Assembly: GCA_963849695.1 (NCBI GenBank)
Contig: CAWKIT010000026.1
Location: 62,001 to 126,000 of the forward strand
From: DASSUW01 sp963849695
GTDB lineage: Bacteria > Actinomycetota > Thermoleophilia > Solirubrobacterales > Solirubrobacteraceae
DNA: 64,000 nt
Direction: 5' to 3'
The notes under the pieces were generated by a model. It was not told the origin of the DNA. It was given only the letters and a program-made list of their open reading frames with translations, and searched no databases. Positions 33,739 through 42,683 of this stretch are shown here, piece by piece; within the stretch, counting starts at the first letter, position 1; each line of letters begins with the position of its first letter. A program made the position numbers and the translations under genes.

Positions 33739-34878
33739 TTGACCGCATCGGGCCCGCTGCAGGGCGTCAGGATCGTCGAGATCGCGAGCATCGGGCCCGG
33801 ACCGTTCGCCGCCATGATGCTGGCGGACCTGGGCGCGGACGTGATCCGCGTCGACCGCCTGGGCGCCGCCGAGGGGCCGCTGGCCGCGGGGGCGTGGAAC
33901 GCGATGCACCGGAGCCGGCGCTCGGCCGCCGTGGATCTCAAGCATCCGGACGGCCGGGAGCTCGTGCTCGACCTCTGCGGGGCGGCCGAGGGCTTGATCG
34001 AGGGCTTCCGGCCCGGCGTGATGGAACGGCTCGGCCTCGGCCCCGAGGACGTGCTCGCCCGCAACCCCCGGCTCGTGTACGGCCGCATGACCGGCTACGG
34101 CCAGGAAGGGCCGCTGGCGGCCGTGGCCGGCCATGACATCAACTACATCTCGATCGCCGGTGTGCTGGGCGCGATGCGCCGCCAGGGCGAGCGGCCGATG
34201 TTCCCGCTCAACCTGGTGGCCGACTTCGGCGGCGGCGGGATGCTGCTGGCGCTCGGGCTCGTGTGCGGGATCCTCGAGGCGCGCGCGTCGGGAAGCGGCC
34301 AGGTCGTCGACGCCGCGATGGTCGACGGCACCGCCGTGCTCTCGACGATCTTCCACTCGCTCCGCCAGGCGGGCCTGTGGAGCGACGAGCCGGGCACCAA
34401 CCTGCTCGACTCCGGCGCCCACTTCTACGAGGTCTACGCGACCGCCGACGGCGGGCACATCGCGGTGGGCGCGCTGGAGCCGCAGTTCTACGCCGAGCTG
34501 CTGCGGCTGCTCGAGCTCGACCCCGCCGAGTACCCGCAGTGGGACCGCGAGCGCTGGCCGCAGCTCAAGCAGCGCTTCGCCGAGGTGTTCGCGACCCGCA
34601 CGCGCGACGAGTGGGCGCGACTGCTCGAGCCCGCCGAGGCGTGCGCCACCCCCGTGCTCGCCCTCCACGAGGCGCCGGCGCACCCCCACAACGCCGCGCG
34701 CAACACCTTCGTCGAGGTCGACGGCCGCCTCCAACCGGCGCCGGCGCCGCGCTTCTCGCGCACGCCCGGCGCGATCTCGCGACCGGGACCGGAGCCGGGG
34801 GCCGACACCGATCAGGTGCTCGCCGACTGGGGGATCACGGGGCTCGACCGCCTCCGCGAGGCCGGCGCCATCGGCTGA
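33739..34878 (+). CDS. CaiB/BaiF-family CoA transferase, alpha-methylacyl-CoA racemase-like
   Basis: 379 residues from TTG 33739, five bases after GGAGGA (33728-33733); no ATG suits the family start GPLQGVRIVEIASIGPGPFAAMMLADLGADVIRVD. The AGHDINYISIAGVLG segment with its His/Asp, and GGGGMLLALGLVCGILEARASG, match alpha-methylacyl-CoA racemase, which epimerises 2-methyl-branched acyl-CoAs so beta-oxidation can proceed. Family III CoA transferases are close relatives, so transferase activity is the alternative. Its role may be sterol or branched-lipid breakdown. The next gene starts 26 bases downstream with its own leaderless promoter. Confidence 0.87.
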   Translation: MTASGPLQGVRIVEIASIGPGPFAAMMLADLGADVIRVDRLGAAEGPLAAGAWNAMHRSRRSAAVDLKHPDGRELVLDLCGAAEGLIEGFRPGVMERLGLGPEDVLARNPRLVYGRMTGYGQEGPLAAVAGHDINYISIAGVLGAMRRQGERPMFPLNLVADFGGGGMLLALGLVCGILEARASGSGQVVDAAMVDGTAVLSTIFHSLRQAGLWSDEPGTNLLDSGAHFYEVYATADGGHIAVGALEPQFYAELLRLLELDPAEYPQWDRERWPQLKQRFAEVFATRTRDEWARLLEPAEACATPVLALHEAPAHPHNAARNTFVEVDGRLQPAPAPRFSRTPGAISRPGPEPGADTDQVLADWGITGLDRLREAGAIG

Positions 34879-34892
34879 CGGTCACCGCGGTG

Positions 34893-34904
34893 TAGGTTGG
34901 CGGC
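34893..34904 (+). promoter_or_regulatory. Leaderless -10 box TAGGTT before the unknown protein gene
   Basis: TAGGTT (34893-34898) is followed by GGCGGC and then the ATG at 34905. The same TAGGTTGG arrangement precedes the HD-domain gene start at 55839 on the other strand. Confidence 0.5.
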
Positions 34905-36035
34905 ATGATCGCCAATCGCTCATTGCTCGTCGGAGCGGCGTTCGGGGCCGGCGCGCTCGCGGGCCGGGCGTCCGCTTCGCCTCAGCTGCGGTTCGCGAAG
35001 ATGACCGGTTCGTCGATCGCCGGGACCGACGCCGCCGGTTGGATCACCGACTTCTTGAACGCCTCGTATTACCGTCGCGATCCTGCTCGTCGTGAGGTCG
35101 CTGACCTGCGGCTGGCGTCGGCGATCGTCACAACGCGCTGGCATCGCCTCGGACATCGCCGTTTGCGCCTGGGCGATGTGGTCCCGTTCCATGCTGCGTT
35201 CGGGCGCGATCGGTTCGTGGACGGGAGGCGCTCGGAGCGAGGGACACTCGACCGCGAGCAGCTGTTGGAGGGCGCCGGCCGCCTGCTGGGGTCGTGGTTC
35301 GCGGACGCGTACGCGGATCCCGAGCGCCGCGGGTGGGGGATCGCGTTCGAAACCCCTGATGAGCGCGCCGGCTATGACCCGGAGGTGCGCCTGCAGCTCG
35401 CTCGACTCGGTTCCTCGACGCCGCCGGAGGCGGCCGGGCGCGAGCAGGTCTGGCATACGTATCCAGCGGTGGAGGTGCCGTCGAGCGACGGCGTCATCGC
35501 CGCCCTGTCGCGCCCGGAGACATGGCCCGATTACGCGAGCGCGCTGGGACGCTTCACGCCGTTGCGGCGCGGCGGGCTGGTGGGCCAGACGTTCGAGATC
35601 GAGGTGGTCGCCGGTGCAGCGCGGGGCCGTCCGGTGTTCACGCGCGGCTACGTGACGATCACGACGTTGGTCAGCCGGGAGGACCCTGAGGCGTTGCGGC
35701 GCTACATCGACGAGCTCAACGACGGCCTGGCGCGTTTCGGGCGCGACGAGCCGCCGGCGGTCGGCGACGACGCCGACCCCGTGCTCGCGTTCGATCTCAC
35801 GACGCACGATGGCCACTTCATGGGTCGCAGCAAGAACCGGCTCGTGCTCTTCGAGCGGGACGGGCGCGCGTATGTTCGCGCCGCCGGTACGTGGGATCCG
35901 ATGCCGTGGCATCTCGACCAGGCGTACCGGCGCGCGGGGCGCGACGCCCAGCACGCGTTCTGGGGACAGGGCTCGGATCCCGACGAGAGCATGCTGCACC
36001 AGATCGCCTTGGCGCTCGGCAAGGCAGGTTCGTGA
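34905..36035 (+). CDS. Unrecognised protein coupled to a CrtI-like oxidoreductase
   Basis: 376 residues; I do not recognise a family with confidence. The N-terminus (SLLVGAAFGAGALAGRASA) is weakly hydrophobic. The middle has WITDFLNASYYRRDPARREV and a basic stretch; the C-terminal half (YPAVEVPSSDGVIAALSRPE, GGLVGQTFEIEV, FTRGYVTITTLVSREDPEALRRYIDELN, LTTHDGHFMGRSKNRLVLFE, WDPMPWHLDQAYRR) looks like an alpha/beta sandwich, perhaps lipid-binding. Codon use is somewhat less GC-biased at third positions than neighbours. Its stop overlaps the next GTG (GTGA), so the two proteins are made together and probably work together on an isoprenoid or lipid substrate. Confidence 0.6.
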   Translation: MIANRSLLVGAAFGAGALAGRASASPQLRFAKMTGSSIAGTDAAGWITDFLNASYYRRDPARREVADLRLASAIVTTRWHRLGHRRLRLGDVVPFHAAFGRDRFVDGRRSERGTLDREQLLEGAGRLLGSWFADAYADPERRGWGIAFETPDERAGYDPEVRLQLARLGSSTPPEAAGREQVWHTYPAVEVPSSDGVIAALSRPETWPDYASALGRFTPLRRGGLVGQTFEIEVVAGAARGRPVFTRGYVTITTLVSREDPEALRRYIDELNDGLARFGRDEPPAVGDDADPVLAFDLTTHDGHFMGRSKNRLVLFERDGRAYVRAAGTWDPMPWHLDQAYRRAGRDAQHAFWGQGSDPDESMLHQIALALGKAGS

Positions 36036-37552
36036 CGGCGGACGCGGTGGTCGTTGGCAGCGGGCCCAACGGGCTCGCCGCCGCAATCACGCTCGCCGAG
36101 GCGGGGCGCGCGGTGACGGTGCTCGAGCGCGCCGGGCAGCTGGGCGGCGCCGTCGCGACCGACGAGCTGACCCTGCCGGGGTTCCGGCATGACACGTTCT
36201 CGTCCGTGTACCCGGCGGCAGCCGCCTCTCCGGTGTTCGCGCGCTGGCCGCTGGAGCGTCACGGCCTGCGCTGGGTTCACCCGCGGTACTGCTATGCGCA
36301 CCCGCTGCCCGACGGGCGTGCGGCGGTGCTCGCCCGCGACGTCGAGGAGACGGCGGCATCGCTCGACGCGCTACACCCGGGTGACGGCGAAGCCTGGCGC
36401 CGGTTCGTCGGCCCGTACCTCGAGCACTTCAGCGCGTGGCAGCAGACGATGCTGGCGGGCTTCCCGCCCCTGACGGGGTCGCTGAAGCTCCTCGCGGCGC
36501 TGCGGCTGAACGGCATGCTCGAGTGGGCACGCCTGCTGCTCATGCCGGCGCACGCGCTGGCGCATGAGCTCTTCGGCGCGGACGGAGCGCGGGCGTGGCT
36601 CTACGGTGCCGCGATCCACGGTGACGTGCCGCCGACGGGCGCCGGAAGCGCGATCGCGGCGACCCATCTCAACGTGATGGGTCATGCCGTCGGGTGGCCG
36701 AGTCCGGAGGGCGGCGCCGCCCGGTTGGCCGACGCGCTCGCCGGCCATCTGGCCGCGCTCGGGGGGCGGACGCGCACGCAGGCGCCGGTGAGCAGGATCG
36801 CGACCGAGCGCGGGAGGGTCGTCGGGGTCGAGCTCGAGAACGGCGAGCGAGTGCCGGGACGGATCGTCATCGCGGACGTCACGCCCAACGCGTTGCTCGC
36901 ACTCGCAGGCGATGCGCTCCATGGCCGGTACGCCAACGCGTTGCGCCGATACCGGTACGGGCCCGCGACGCTGAAGCTCGACTGGGCCCTGTCGGGTCCC
37001 GTGCCGTGGACCGCGCCTGAAGCGCGCGAGGCGGGGACCGTCCATGTCGGCGGCTCCGAGCAGGAGATGCTGGCCGCACCAGCGCCCACGGATACCCGGC
37101 TGCCCGAGCGCCCGCTCCTGCTCTTCGGCCAGCAATCGATCGCGGACCCGACGCGCGCCCCCGCCGGCCGGCACACGGCCTGGGCCTACACGCACGGTCA
37201 CCAGGACGCCGACTGGGAGCACGAGACCGAGCGCCACGTCGAGCGGGTCGAGGCACAGATCGAGCGCTTCGCCCCCGGCTTTCGCGACCTCATCCTGGCC
37301 CGCAACGTGCAATCCCCGGCCGAGATGCAGCGACGCAACGCCGGCCTCGTGGGCGGCGACGTAGGCACCGGCTCCTACACGCTCGACCAGGTGATCTTCC
37401 GGCCGCTGCCGAGCCTCACGCCGTACCGCACGCCCGTGCGCGGCCTCTTTCTCGGCAGCGCTGCAGCCTTTCCCGGCGGCGCCGCCCACGGCGTGCCGGG
37501 CCGGGCGGCCGCTCGCGCGGCACTGCACGAGGCCCGGGTCCGGCGCCGATAG
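36032..37552 (+). CDS. NAD(P)/FAD-dependent oxidoreductase, phytoene-desaturase (CrtI)-like
   Basis: 506 residues from GTG 36032. FAD-binding ADAVVVGSGPNGLAAAITLAEAGRAVTVLE at the N-terminus followed by RAGQLGGAVATDE; C-terminal FAD motif GLFLGSAAAFPGGAAHGVPGRAAA. The layout matches the CrtI-related family of unknown-substrate flavoproteins common in actinobacteria. No signal peptide. Such enzymes desaturate or isomerise polyene or other lipids. Translationally coupled to the upstream unrecognised protein. Confidence 0.85.
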   Translation: MTADAVVVGSGPNGLAAAITLAEAGRAVTVLERAGQLGGAVATDELTLPGFRHDTFSSVYPAAAASPVFARWPLERHGLRWVHPRYCYAHPLPDGRAAVLARDVEETAASLDALHPGDGEAWRRFVGPYLEHFSAWQQTMLAGFPPLTGSLKLLAALRLNGMLEWARLLLMPAHALAHELFGADGARAWLYGAAIHGDVPPTGAGSAIAATHLNVMGHAVGWPSPEGGAARLADALAGHLAALGGRTRTQAPVSRIATERGRVVGVELENGERVPGRIVIADVTPNALLALAGDALHGRYANALRRYRYGPATLKLDWALSGPVPWTAPEAREAGTVHVGGSEQEMLAAPAPTDTRLPERPLLLFGQQSIADPTRAPAGRHTAWAYTHGHQDADWEHETERHVERVEAQIERFAPGFRDLILARNVQSPAEMQRRNAGLVGGDVGTGSYTLDQVIFRPLPSLTPYRTPVRGLFLGSAAAFPGGAAHGVPGRAAARAALHEARVRRR

Positions 37553-37628
37553 CCTCGAGCCGGCCGGGAGTGCTGCAATCTCCCTCGCGGGACTTGCCGC
37601 GTGCGGCCTTGGTAGAGAGGGTTCGGGC

Positions 37629-38615
37629 ATGACACGGGTCCGGGTGTCCGTCGGCGTCTTGCTCGCGGCGTTCGCGCTGGCGTTGGCGACGGCGCAGCCG
37701 GCGAGTGCGGCAACCGCGAACACGGCAGCGCTGCAGGCGGCCCTGAAGTCGAAGGGCCTGTATCCGGTGGCCGTCGACGGCGTCCGCGGGCCCTTCACGG
37801 CTCGTGGCGTGCGCCGCTTTCAGCGGCGGCGCGGGCTGATCGTCGACGGCATCGCCGGGCCCCAGACCCGGCGCGCGCTCGGGCGACTGGGCCGGCCCCG
37901 GCTCGGGGCGCGCGTGATCGCGCAAGGCGCCCGGGGCTGGGACGTCGGCTCGCTGCAGTTCCTGCTCTGGCGCCGAGGCTACTCACCCGGCGGGATCGAC
38001 CTCGTCTTCGGCCCGGCCACGCGAGCCGCCGTCGCGCGCTTCCAGCGCGCCGCAGGGCTGGTCGTCGACGGGCTGGCGGGGCCCGCGACGATCGCCGGCC
38101 TGCGCGGACGCTCACGTTCTCGCAACGTGGCCGCGCCAACGGCTCCGGTGCGCTTCTACCGCCCGGTGCCGGGGCCGATCGGGGACGGCTTCGGCGCGCC
38201 GCGCGAGGGCAATCGCCGGCATGCCGGGGTCGACTTCCCGGTCGCGCACGGCACGCTCGTCGCCGCCGCAGGCGTGGGAACGACGATCTTCGCCGGCTAC
38301 AACAGCGCCGGCTACGGCAACCTGGTGGTGATCCAGCACCGGCTCGGCTACACGAGCTGGTATGCGCACCTGTCGCGGGTGACCTCGTGGGTCGGCGAGC
38401 GCGTCTCGGGCGGCACGCGCATCGGCTACGTCGGCGCCACCGGCTACGCGACCGGCCCGAACCTGCACTTCGAGGTGCGATACCGCAACGTCGCCATCGA
38501 CCCCGCTCCCCTGCTGCTCGCCACCACGGCCTCCTCCGCCCGCGTCGAACAGCGCGCCCGTTGCCGGGAGCCCTCCGCCTACCGCACCGCACGGATCGAC
38601 GACTGCCGGCGATGA
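37629..38615 (+). CDS. M23 peptidoglycan endopeptidase with two PG-binding domains
   Basis: 328 residues with a signal peptide (VSVGVLLAAFALALATAQPASA). Two PG_binding_1 domains follow (about 30-75, LQAALKSKGLYPVAVDG; about 95-150, LQFLLWRRGYSPGGID), then an M23 LytM domain with zinc ligands in HAGVDFPVAHG and NLHFEVRYRN, plus SWYAHLS. It should cut peptide cross-links or bridges in the wall outside the cell. Its last bases overlap the start of the endonuclease-like gene, so they are co-translated, an odd pairing. Confidence 0.9.
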   Translation: MTRVRVSVGVLLAAFALALATAQPASAATANTAALQAALKSKGLYPVAVDGVRGPFTARGVRRFQRRRGLIVDGIAGPQTRRALGRLGRPRLGARVIAQGARGWDVGSLQFLLWRRGYSPGGIDLVFGPATRAAVARFQRAAGLVVDGLAGPATIAGLRGRSRSRNVAAPTAPVRFYRPVPGPIGDGFGAPREGNRRHAGVDFPVAHGTLVAAAGVGTTIFAGYNSAGYGNLVVIQHRLGYTSWYAHLSRVTSWVGERVSGGTRIGYVGATGYATGPNLHFEVRYRNVAIDPAPLLLATTASSARVEQRARCREPSAYRTARIDDCRR

Positions 38616-39577
38616 TCGTGGCCACCTGGAACCTCGAGAACCTGTTCACGCCGGAGTCCGAGTTCGGCCCGACGAGCCAGGAGGCCTATGAGGCGAAGCT
38701 GGACTCGCTGGCGGCGGTGATCACCGACATCGGTCCCGACGTCCTCGCCGTGCAGGAGGTCGGCTCGAGCGAGGCGCTCGACGATCTCGTCGCCCGGCTG
38801 GACGGCGACTGGCACGTCGCGCTGTCGCGGTTCCCGGACCGGCGGGAGATCCGGGTCGGGTTCGTGTCGCGGCCGGCGTTCGACGACGTCGAGGACGTAC
38901 GGGACTTCCCGCCGCTCCTGCGGCCGGTGCAGGTCGACGACGAGGGCGCGACGATCGCGGCCGCCAACCGCGGGGTGCTGCGCGTCCGGGTGACGAGCGA
39001 GGGCCGGCCGGTCGACCTCGCGACCTGCCACCTGAAGTCGAAGCTGCTGACGTACCCGGGCGAGCGGTTCAGTCCGCACGACGAGGGCGAGCGCGCGCGG
39101 TTCGGCGCCTACGCCCTCTACCAGCGCGCCGCCGAGGCCGTCACCGTGCGCTCGCTCGCCGACCGCCTGCTCGACGGCCGCGGCGGCGAGCGGGCCGTGG
39201 TCGTGCTGGGCGACCTCAACGACGAGCCGTACGCCGCGACCACGCAGATCCTGCTCGGGCCGCCGGGCTCGGAGATCGGGACCGAGGGGTTCGAGCGGCC
39301 CGACCAGGGCGACCCGTGGCGGCTGTGGAACGTCGCGCCCCTGATCCCGGAGGAGCGGCGGTTCACGCGGGTCTACCGCGGCCGGCCCGAGCTCGTCGAC
39401 CACGTGCTCGTCAGCCACACGCTGGTGCGGCGGGTCATCCGCGCGGACACCACCGGGCAGGCGCCGCCCTCGATCACCGAGTTCCCGTCGGGGCGCCGGA
39501 ACGCCCCCGGCTCCGATCACCGCCCGGTGTTCGCGGAGCTCGACCTCGCCGCTCAGCCGCCCCCGGCCGACACGTAG
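38612..39577 (+). CDS. Endonuclease/exonuclease/phosphatase (EEP) family protein
   Basis: 321 residues from ATG 38612, overlapping the endopeptidase stop. EEP motifs in order: ATWNLENLF, VLAVQEVGS, CHLKSKLL, VVLGDLNDEPYA and GSDHRPVFAEL, which hold the catalytic Glu, Asp, Asn and His residues and one Mg. No signal peptide, so probably cytoplasmic. Substrate may be nucleic acid, phospholipid headgroup or inositol phosphate; the sequence does not say. Confidence 0.88.
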   Translation: MIVATWNLENLFTPESEFGPTSQEAYEAKLDSLAAVITDIGPDVLAVQEVGSSEALDDLVARLDGDWHVALSRFPDRREIRVGFVSRPAFDDVEDVRDFPPLLRPVQVDDEGATIAAANRGVLRVRVTSEGRPVDLATCHLKSKLLTYPGERFSPHDEGERARFGAYALYQRAAEAVTVRSLADRLLDGRGGERAVVVLGDLNDEPYAATTQILLGPPGSEIGTEGFERPDQGDPWRLWNVAPLIPEERRFTRVYRGRPELVDHVLVSHTLVRRVIRADTTGQAPPSITEFPSGRRNAPGSDHRPVFAELDLAAQPPPADT

Positions 39578-39591
39578 GCGACAGCGGGAAG

Positions 39592-39611
39592 CCGAGCTCG
39601 CCCTGGCTCGG
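39592..39611. terminator. Short stem-loop between converging genes
   Basis: CCGAGC (39592-39597) and GCTCGG (39606-39611) pair around an 8-nt loop in the 38-bp gap between the EEP gene and the converging membrane-protein gene. Short, so only a likely terminator. Confidence 0.35.
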
Positions 39612-39615
39612 ATCC

Positions 39616-40083
39616 TCAAGCGGCGCGCACGACCGCGGGCCCGCCGTCGTAGATCTTGCGGTGCGGGTCCTCGAGGTTGGCCTCGCGCACCGCGTCGACG
39701 TCGCCGTGGAAGTCGCCGCGGCCCGTGGGATCGGTCATGGCCAGCGAGGCGAGCTCGAACAGGCACAGCGCCACGTGCGGGAGCCACTGGCGCCGGCCCT
39801 CCTTGAACTGGCCGGTGATGAACGGCGTCGCCGCCAGCGCGACGGCTCCCACCGCGTCGAGCGCCAGGTGCGCCTTGAAGGGGAGCAGCTTGACGATCCC
39901 GAGCGGGTAGTCGGTCACCGTGCTGTAGCCGGCGTGGAACGCTCCCGCCGTCCGGATCTGCCGGGCGGCGCGCGTGCCCTCGATGCCGGCGAGCTTCGGG
40001 AGCACGGTGGTCAGGAGGGCGCCGGCCTGGTAGTCGACGACGCCGTGCAGCGTCGCGTCGACCGGTCGTGGTGGCATGGGCAT
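39616..40083 (-). CDS. Small membrane protein of unknown function
   Basis: 155 residues (ATG 40083; an ATG at 40077 is also possible). Three or four moderately hydrophobic segments: VDATLHGVVDYQAGALLTTVLP, TDYPLGIVKLLPFKAHLALDAVGAVALAATPFI and LPHVALCLFELASLAM. The HGVVDYQAG opening and LTDY-LG-V-LLP block recall a widespread family of small actinobacterial and proteobacterial membrane proteins without a known role. The C-terminus is polar. Same strand as and 13 bases downstream of the alcohol dehydrogenase, so likely in that operon. Confidence 0.65.
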   Translation of the reverse strand: MPMPPRPVDATLHGVVDYQAGALLTTVLPKLAGIEGTRAARQIRTAGAFHAGYSTVTDYPLGIVKLLPFKAHLALDAVGAVALAATPFITGQFKEGRRQWLPHVALCLFELASLAMTDPTGRGDFHGDVDAVREANLEDPHRKIYDGGPAVVRAA

Positions 40084-40096
40084 CTCGGAGGTCCTT

Positions 40097-41271
<1,175 letters not shown>

Positions 41272-41275
<4 letters not shown>

Positions 41276-41619
41276 GACAGACCCGCCTTCTCGAGCTCGC
41301 CCTCGGCCAGCGGCTGCGCGGGCCGCTGCTTGAACTTGCGCTCGACGCGCTCGCCCGCCGGCGTGGCGTCCGAGCGCGGGATCTCCCCGGTCTCGACGCG
41401 CTGCTTGAACCGCCGCAGCTCGTCCTTCACCTTGGCCAGCGCCTTGGTGCTGAGGAGCTTGCCGACGGGGTTGCCGGACCGATTGAGCTCGACGTGGATC
41501 TCCGTCCCGCGGTCGCCCGGCGCGTCGGCGAACGTGACGGTCCCGTCGACTTCGGCGTTCCACAGCCGCTCGACCTCTTCGCGCGAGCGGCTCACGGTGA
41601 TGGCTGCGTGGTTCGACAT
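41272..41619 (-). CDS. SRPBCC/cyclase-like small protein
   Basis: 115 residues from ATG 41619. SNHAAITVSRSREEVERLW at the start, then VTFADAPGDRGTEIHVELN and a C-terminal amphipathic helix (KALAKVKDELRRFKQRVETG) fit a trimmed START/SRPBCC fold of the polyketide-cyclase/dehydrase superfamily, which binds hydrophobic ligands. Such proteins are frequently paired with zinc alcohol dehydrogenases as here. Function unknown. The tail after the helix is basic. Confidence 0.72.
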
Positions 41620-41690
41620 GCCCTTGGTTTGACCGGCGACGGGCAGCGCGGAAACCGGGGTGTCAGATGTGCGTCGCCCACCCACCGGGG

Positions 41691-41975
41691 CTACGCCGCG
41701 TCGATCACGAACCCGACCTCGTCGACGTAGCACCAGCTCCAGGTCTCCCCCGGCTGGGCCGAGCGCACGATCGGGTGGTCCTCCGTTCGGGCGTGCGCCG
41801 TGGCGTGGCGGTTGGGCGAGCTGTCGCAGCAGCCGATGTGGCCGCACGTCTGGCACATGCGCAGGTGCACCCACGTGCTGCCGGTCTTCAGGCAGTCCTC
41901 GCAGCCCGCGATGTTCTCCGGCAGCTGGGTGATCTCGATCCGGTCGAGATGCGTGCAGGTCGCGCTCATGGTCAT
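41691..41975 (-). CDS. UBP-type zinc finger protein
   Basis: 94 residues (ATG 41975 or 41969). Cys/His pattern CTHLD, AGCEDCL, RMCQTCGHIGCCDSS, RHATAHAR and DHPIVRS matches the zf-UBP domain, known from eukaryotic deubiquitinases but widespread as a stand-alone protein in actinobacteria. There it must bind something other than ubiquitin, perhaps a C-terminal carboxylate. Acts in the cytoplasm; role unknown. Confidence 0.85.
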   Translation of the reverse strand: MTMSATCTHLDRIEITQLPENIAGCEDCLKTGSTWVHLRMCQTCGHIGCCDSSPNRHATAHARTEDHPIVRSAQPGETWSWCYVDEVGFVIDAA

Positions 41976-42000
41976 CGGAGGGTGACAGGCACCGTCTCGG

Positions 42001-42579
42001 TCAGGAGGGGGCCGGCGAGGGCATCGCTCGCAGCCGCTCGATCATCGCCGCCAGGCGCGCGCCGAGCGTGCGCGCGTCGAGCCTGAGCGTCCGCGCGATC
42101 TCGCGGGCCGAGACGGCCGCGAAGCGCATCCGCAGGATCGCCTGGTCGCCGGCGGGTAGCCGACCGGCGACGTCGGCCTGGCTTGCGACGTCGAGCTCCG
42201 GGAACACCGGCCTGCCGCGGGCCGCGGAACGCACGGCGGCGACCAGCTCGACCGCGTCGCCGCGCGAGTCGACCAGCGCGTCCGCGCCGGCGAGCATCGC
42301 GGCCGCGATCTGGGTCGCCTCGATCCCGTCGGAGTGGAGCACCACCTTCGGCGCCGGCGGATGCGACTTGATCAGGCGCGCGAGCGCGACGCCGTCGACG
42401 CCGCCGGGAGAGTCCTCGATGATCACGACGTCCGGGGCGGTGCGATACAGCGTGTGCGCGACCTCGTGCAGCCCGTCTGACGCGCCGGCGACCACCAGCA
42501 CATCGCCCGTGCGACCAAGGAGCGCCTCGACGCCGGCGCGCATCGCCGGATGCCGGTCGATGACAACTGCTCGGATCAT
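42001..42579 (-). CDS. LuxR/NarL-like regulator with atypical receiver (Glu at the phosphorylation site)
   Basis: 192 residues. The N-terminal 115 residues follow the NarL receiver fold (IRAVVIDRHPAMRAGVEALLG, TAPDVVIIEDSPGGVDGVALA), but the phospho-acceptor Asp is E55, the acidic pair is reduced to D8-R9, and the conserved Lys after the fifth strand is missing (ADALVDSRGD). The C-terminal part (LPAGDQAILRMRFAAVSAREIARTLRLD) is a sigma-70 region 4/LuxR-type helix-turn-helix. It probably works without phosphorylation. GAGG lies seven bases before the ATG. Divergent from the MFS exporter. Confidence 0.75.
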   Translation of the reverse strand: MIRAVVIDRHPAMRAGVEALLGRTGDVLVVAGASDGLHEVAHTLYRTAPDVVIIEDSPGGVDGVALARLIKSHPPAPKVVLHSDGIEATQIAAAMLAGADALVDSRGDAVELVAAVRSAARGRPVFPELDVASQADVAGRLPAGDQAILRMRFAAVSAREIARTLRLDARTLGARLAAMIERLRAMPSPAPS

Positions 42580-42670
42580 GATTCGACCTCGTGGGGGTTC
42601 GGGGACGGCCTAGAGCTGACCACACCTCGGCCGGGCGGCTGCTTGCACTGACAATATATGACATCGCAAG

Positions 42671-42683
42671 TATCGTCCAGCGC
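42671..42683 (+). promoter_or_regulatory. Leaderless -10 box TATCGT for the MFS gene, with flanking inverted repeat
   Basis: TATCGT (42671-42676) is seven bases before the ATG at 42684. Upstream, CTTGC (42642-42646) and GCAAG (42666-42670) form an inverted repeat around an AT-rich core (42651-42662), a possible operator for the divergent regulator. Confidence 0.45.
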
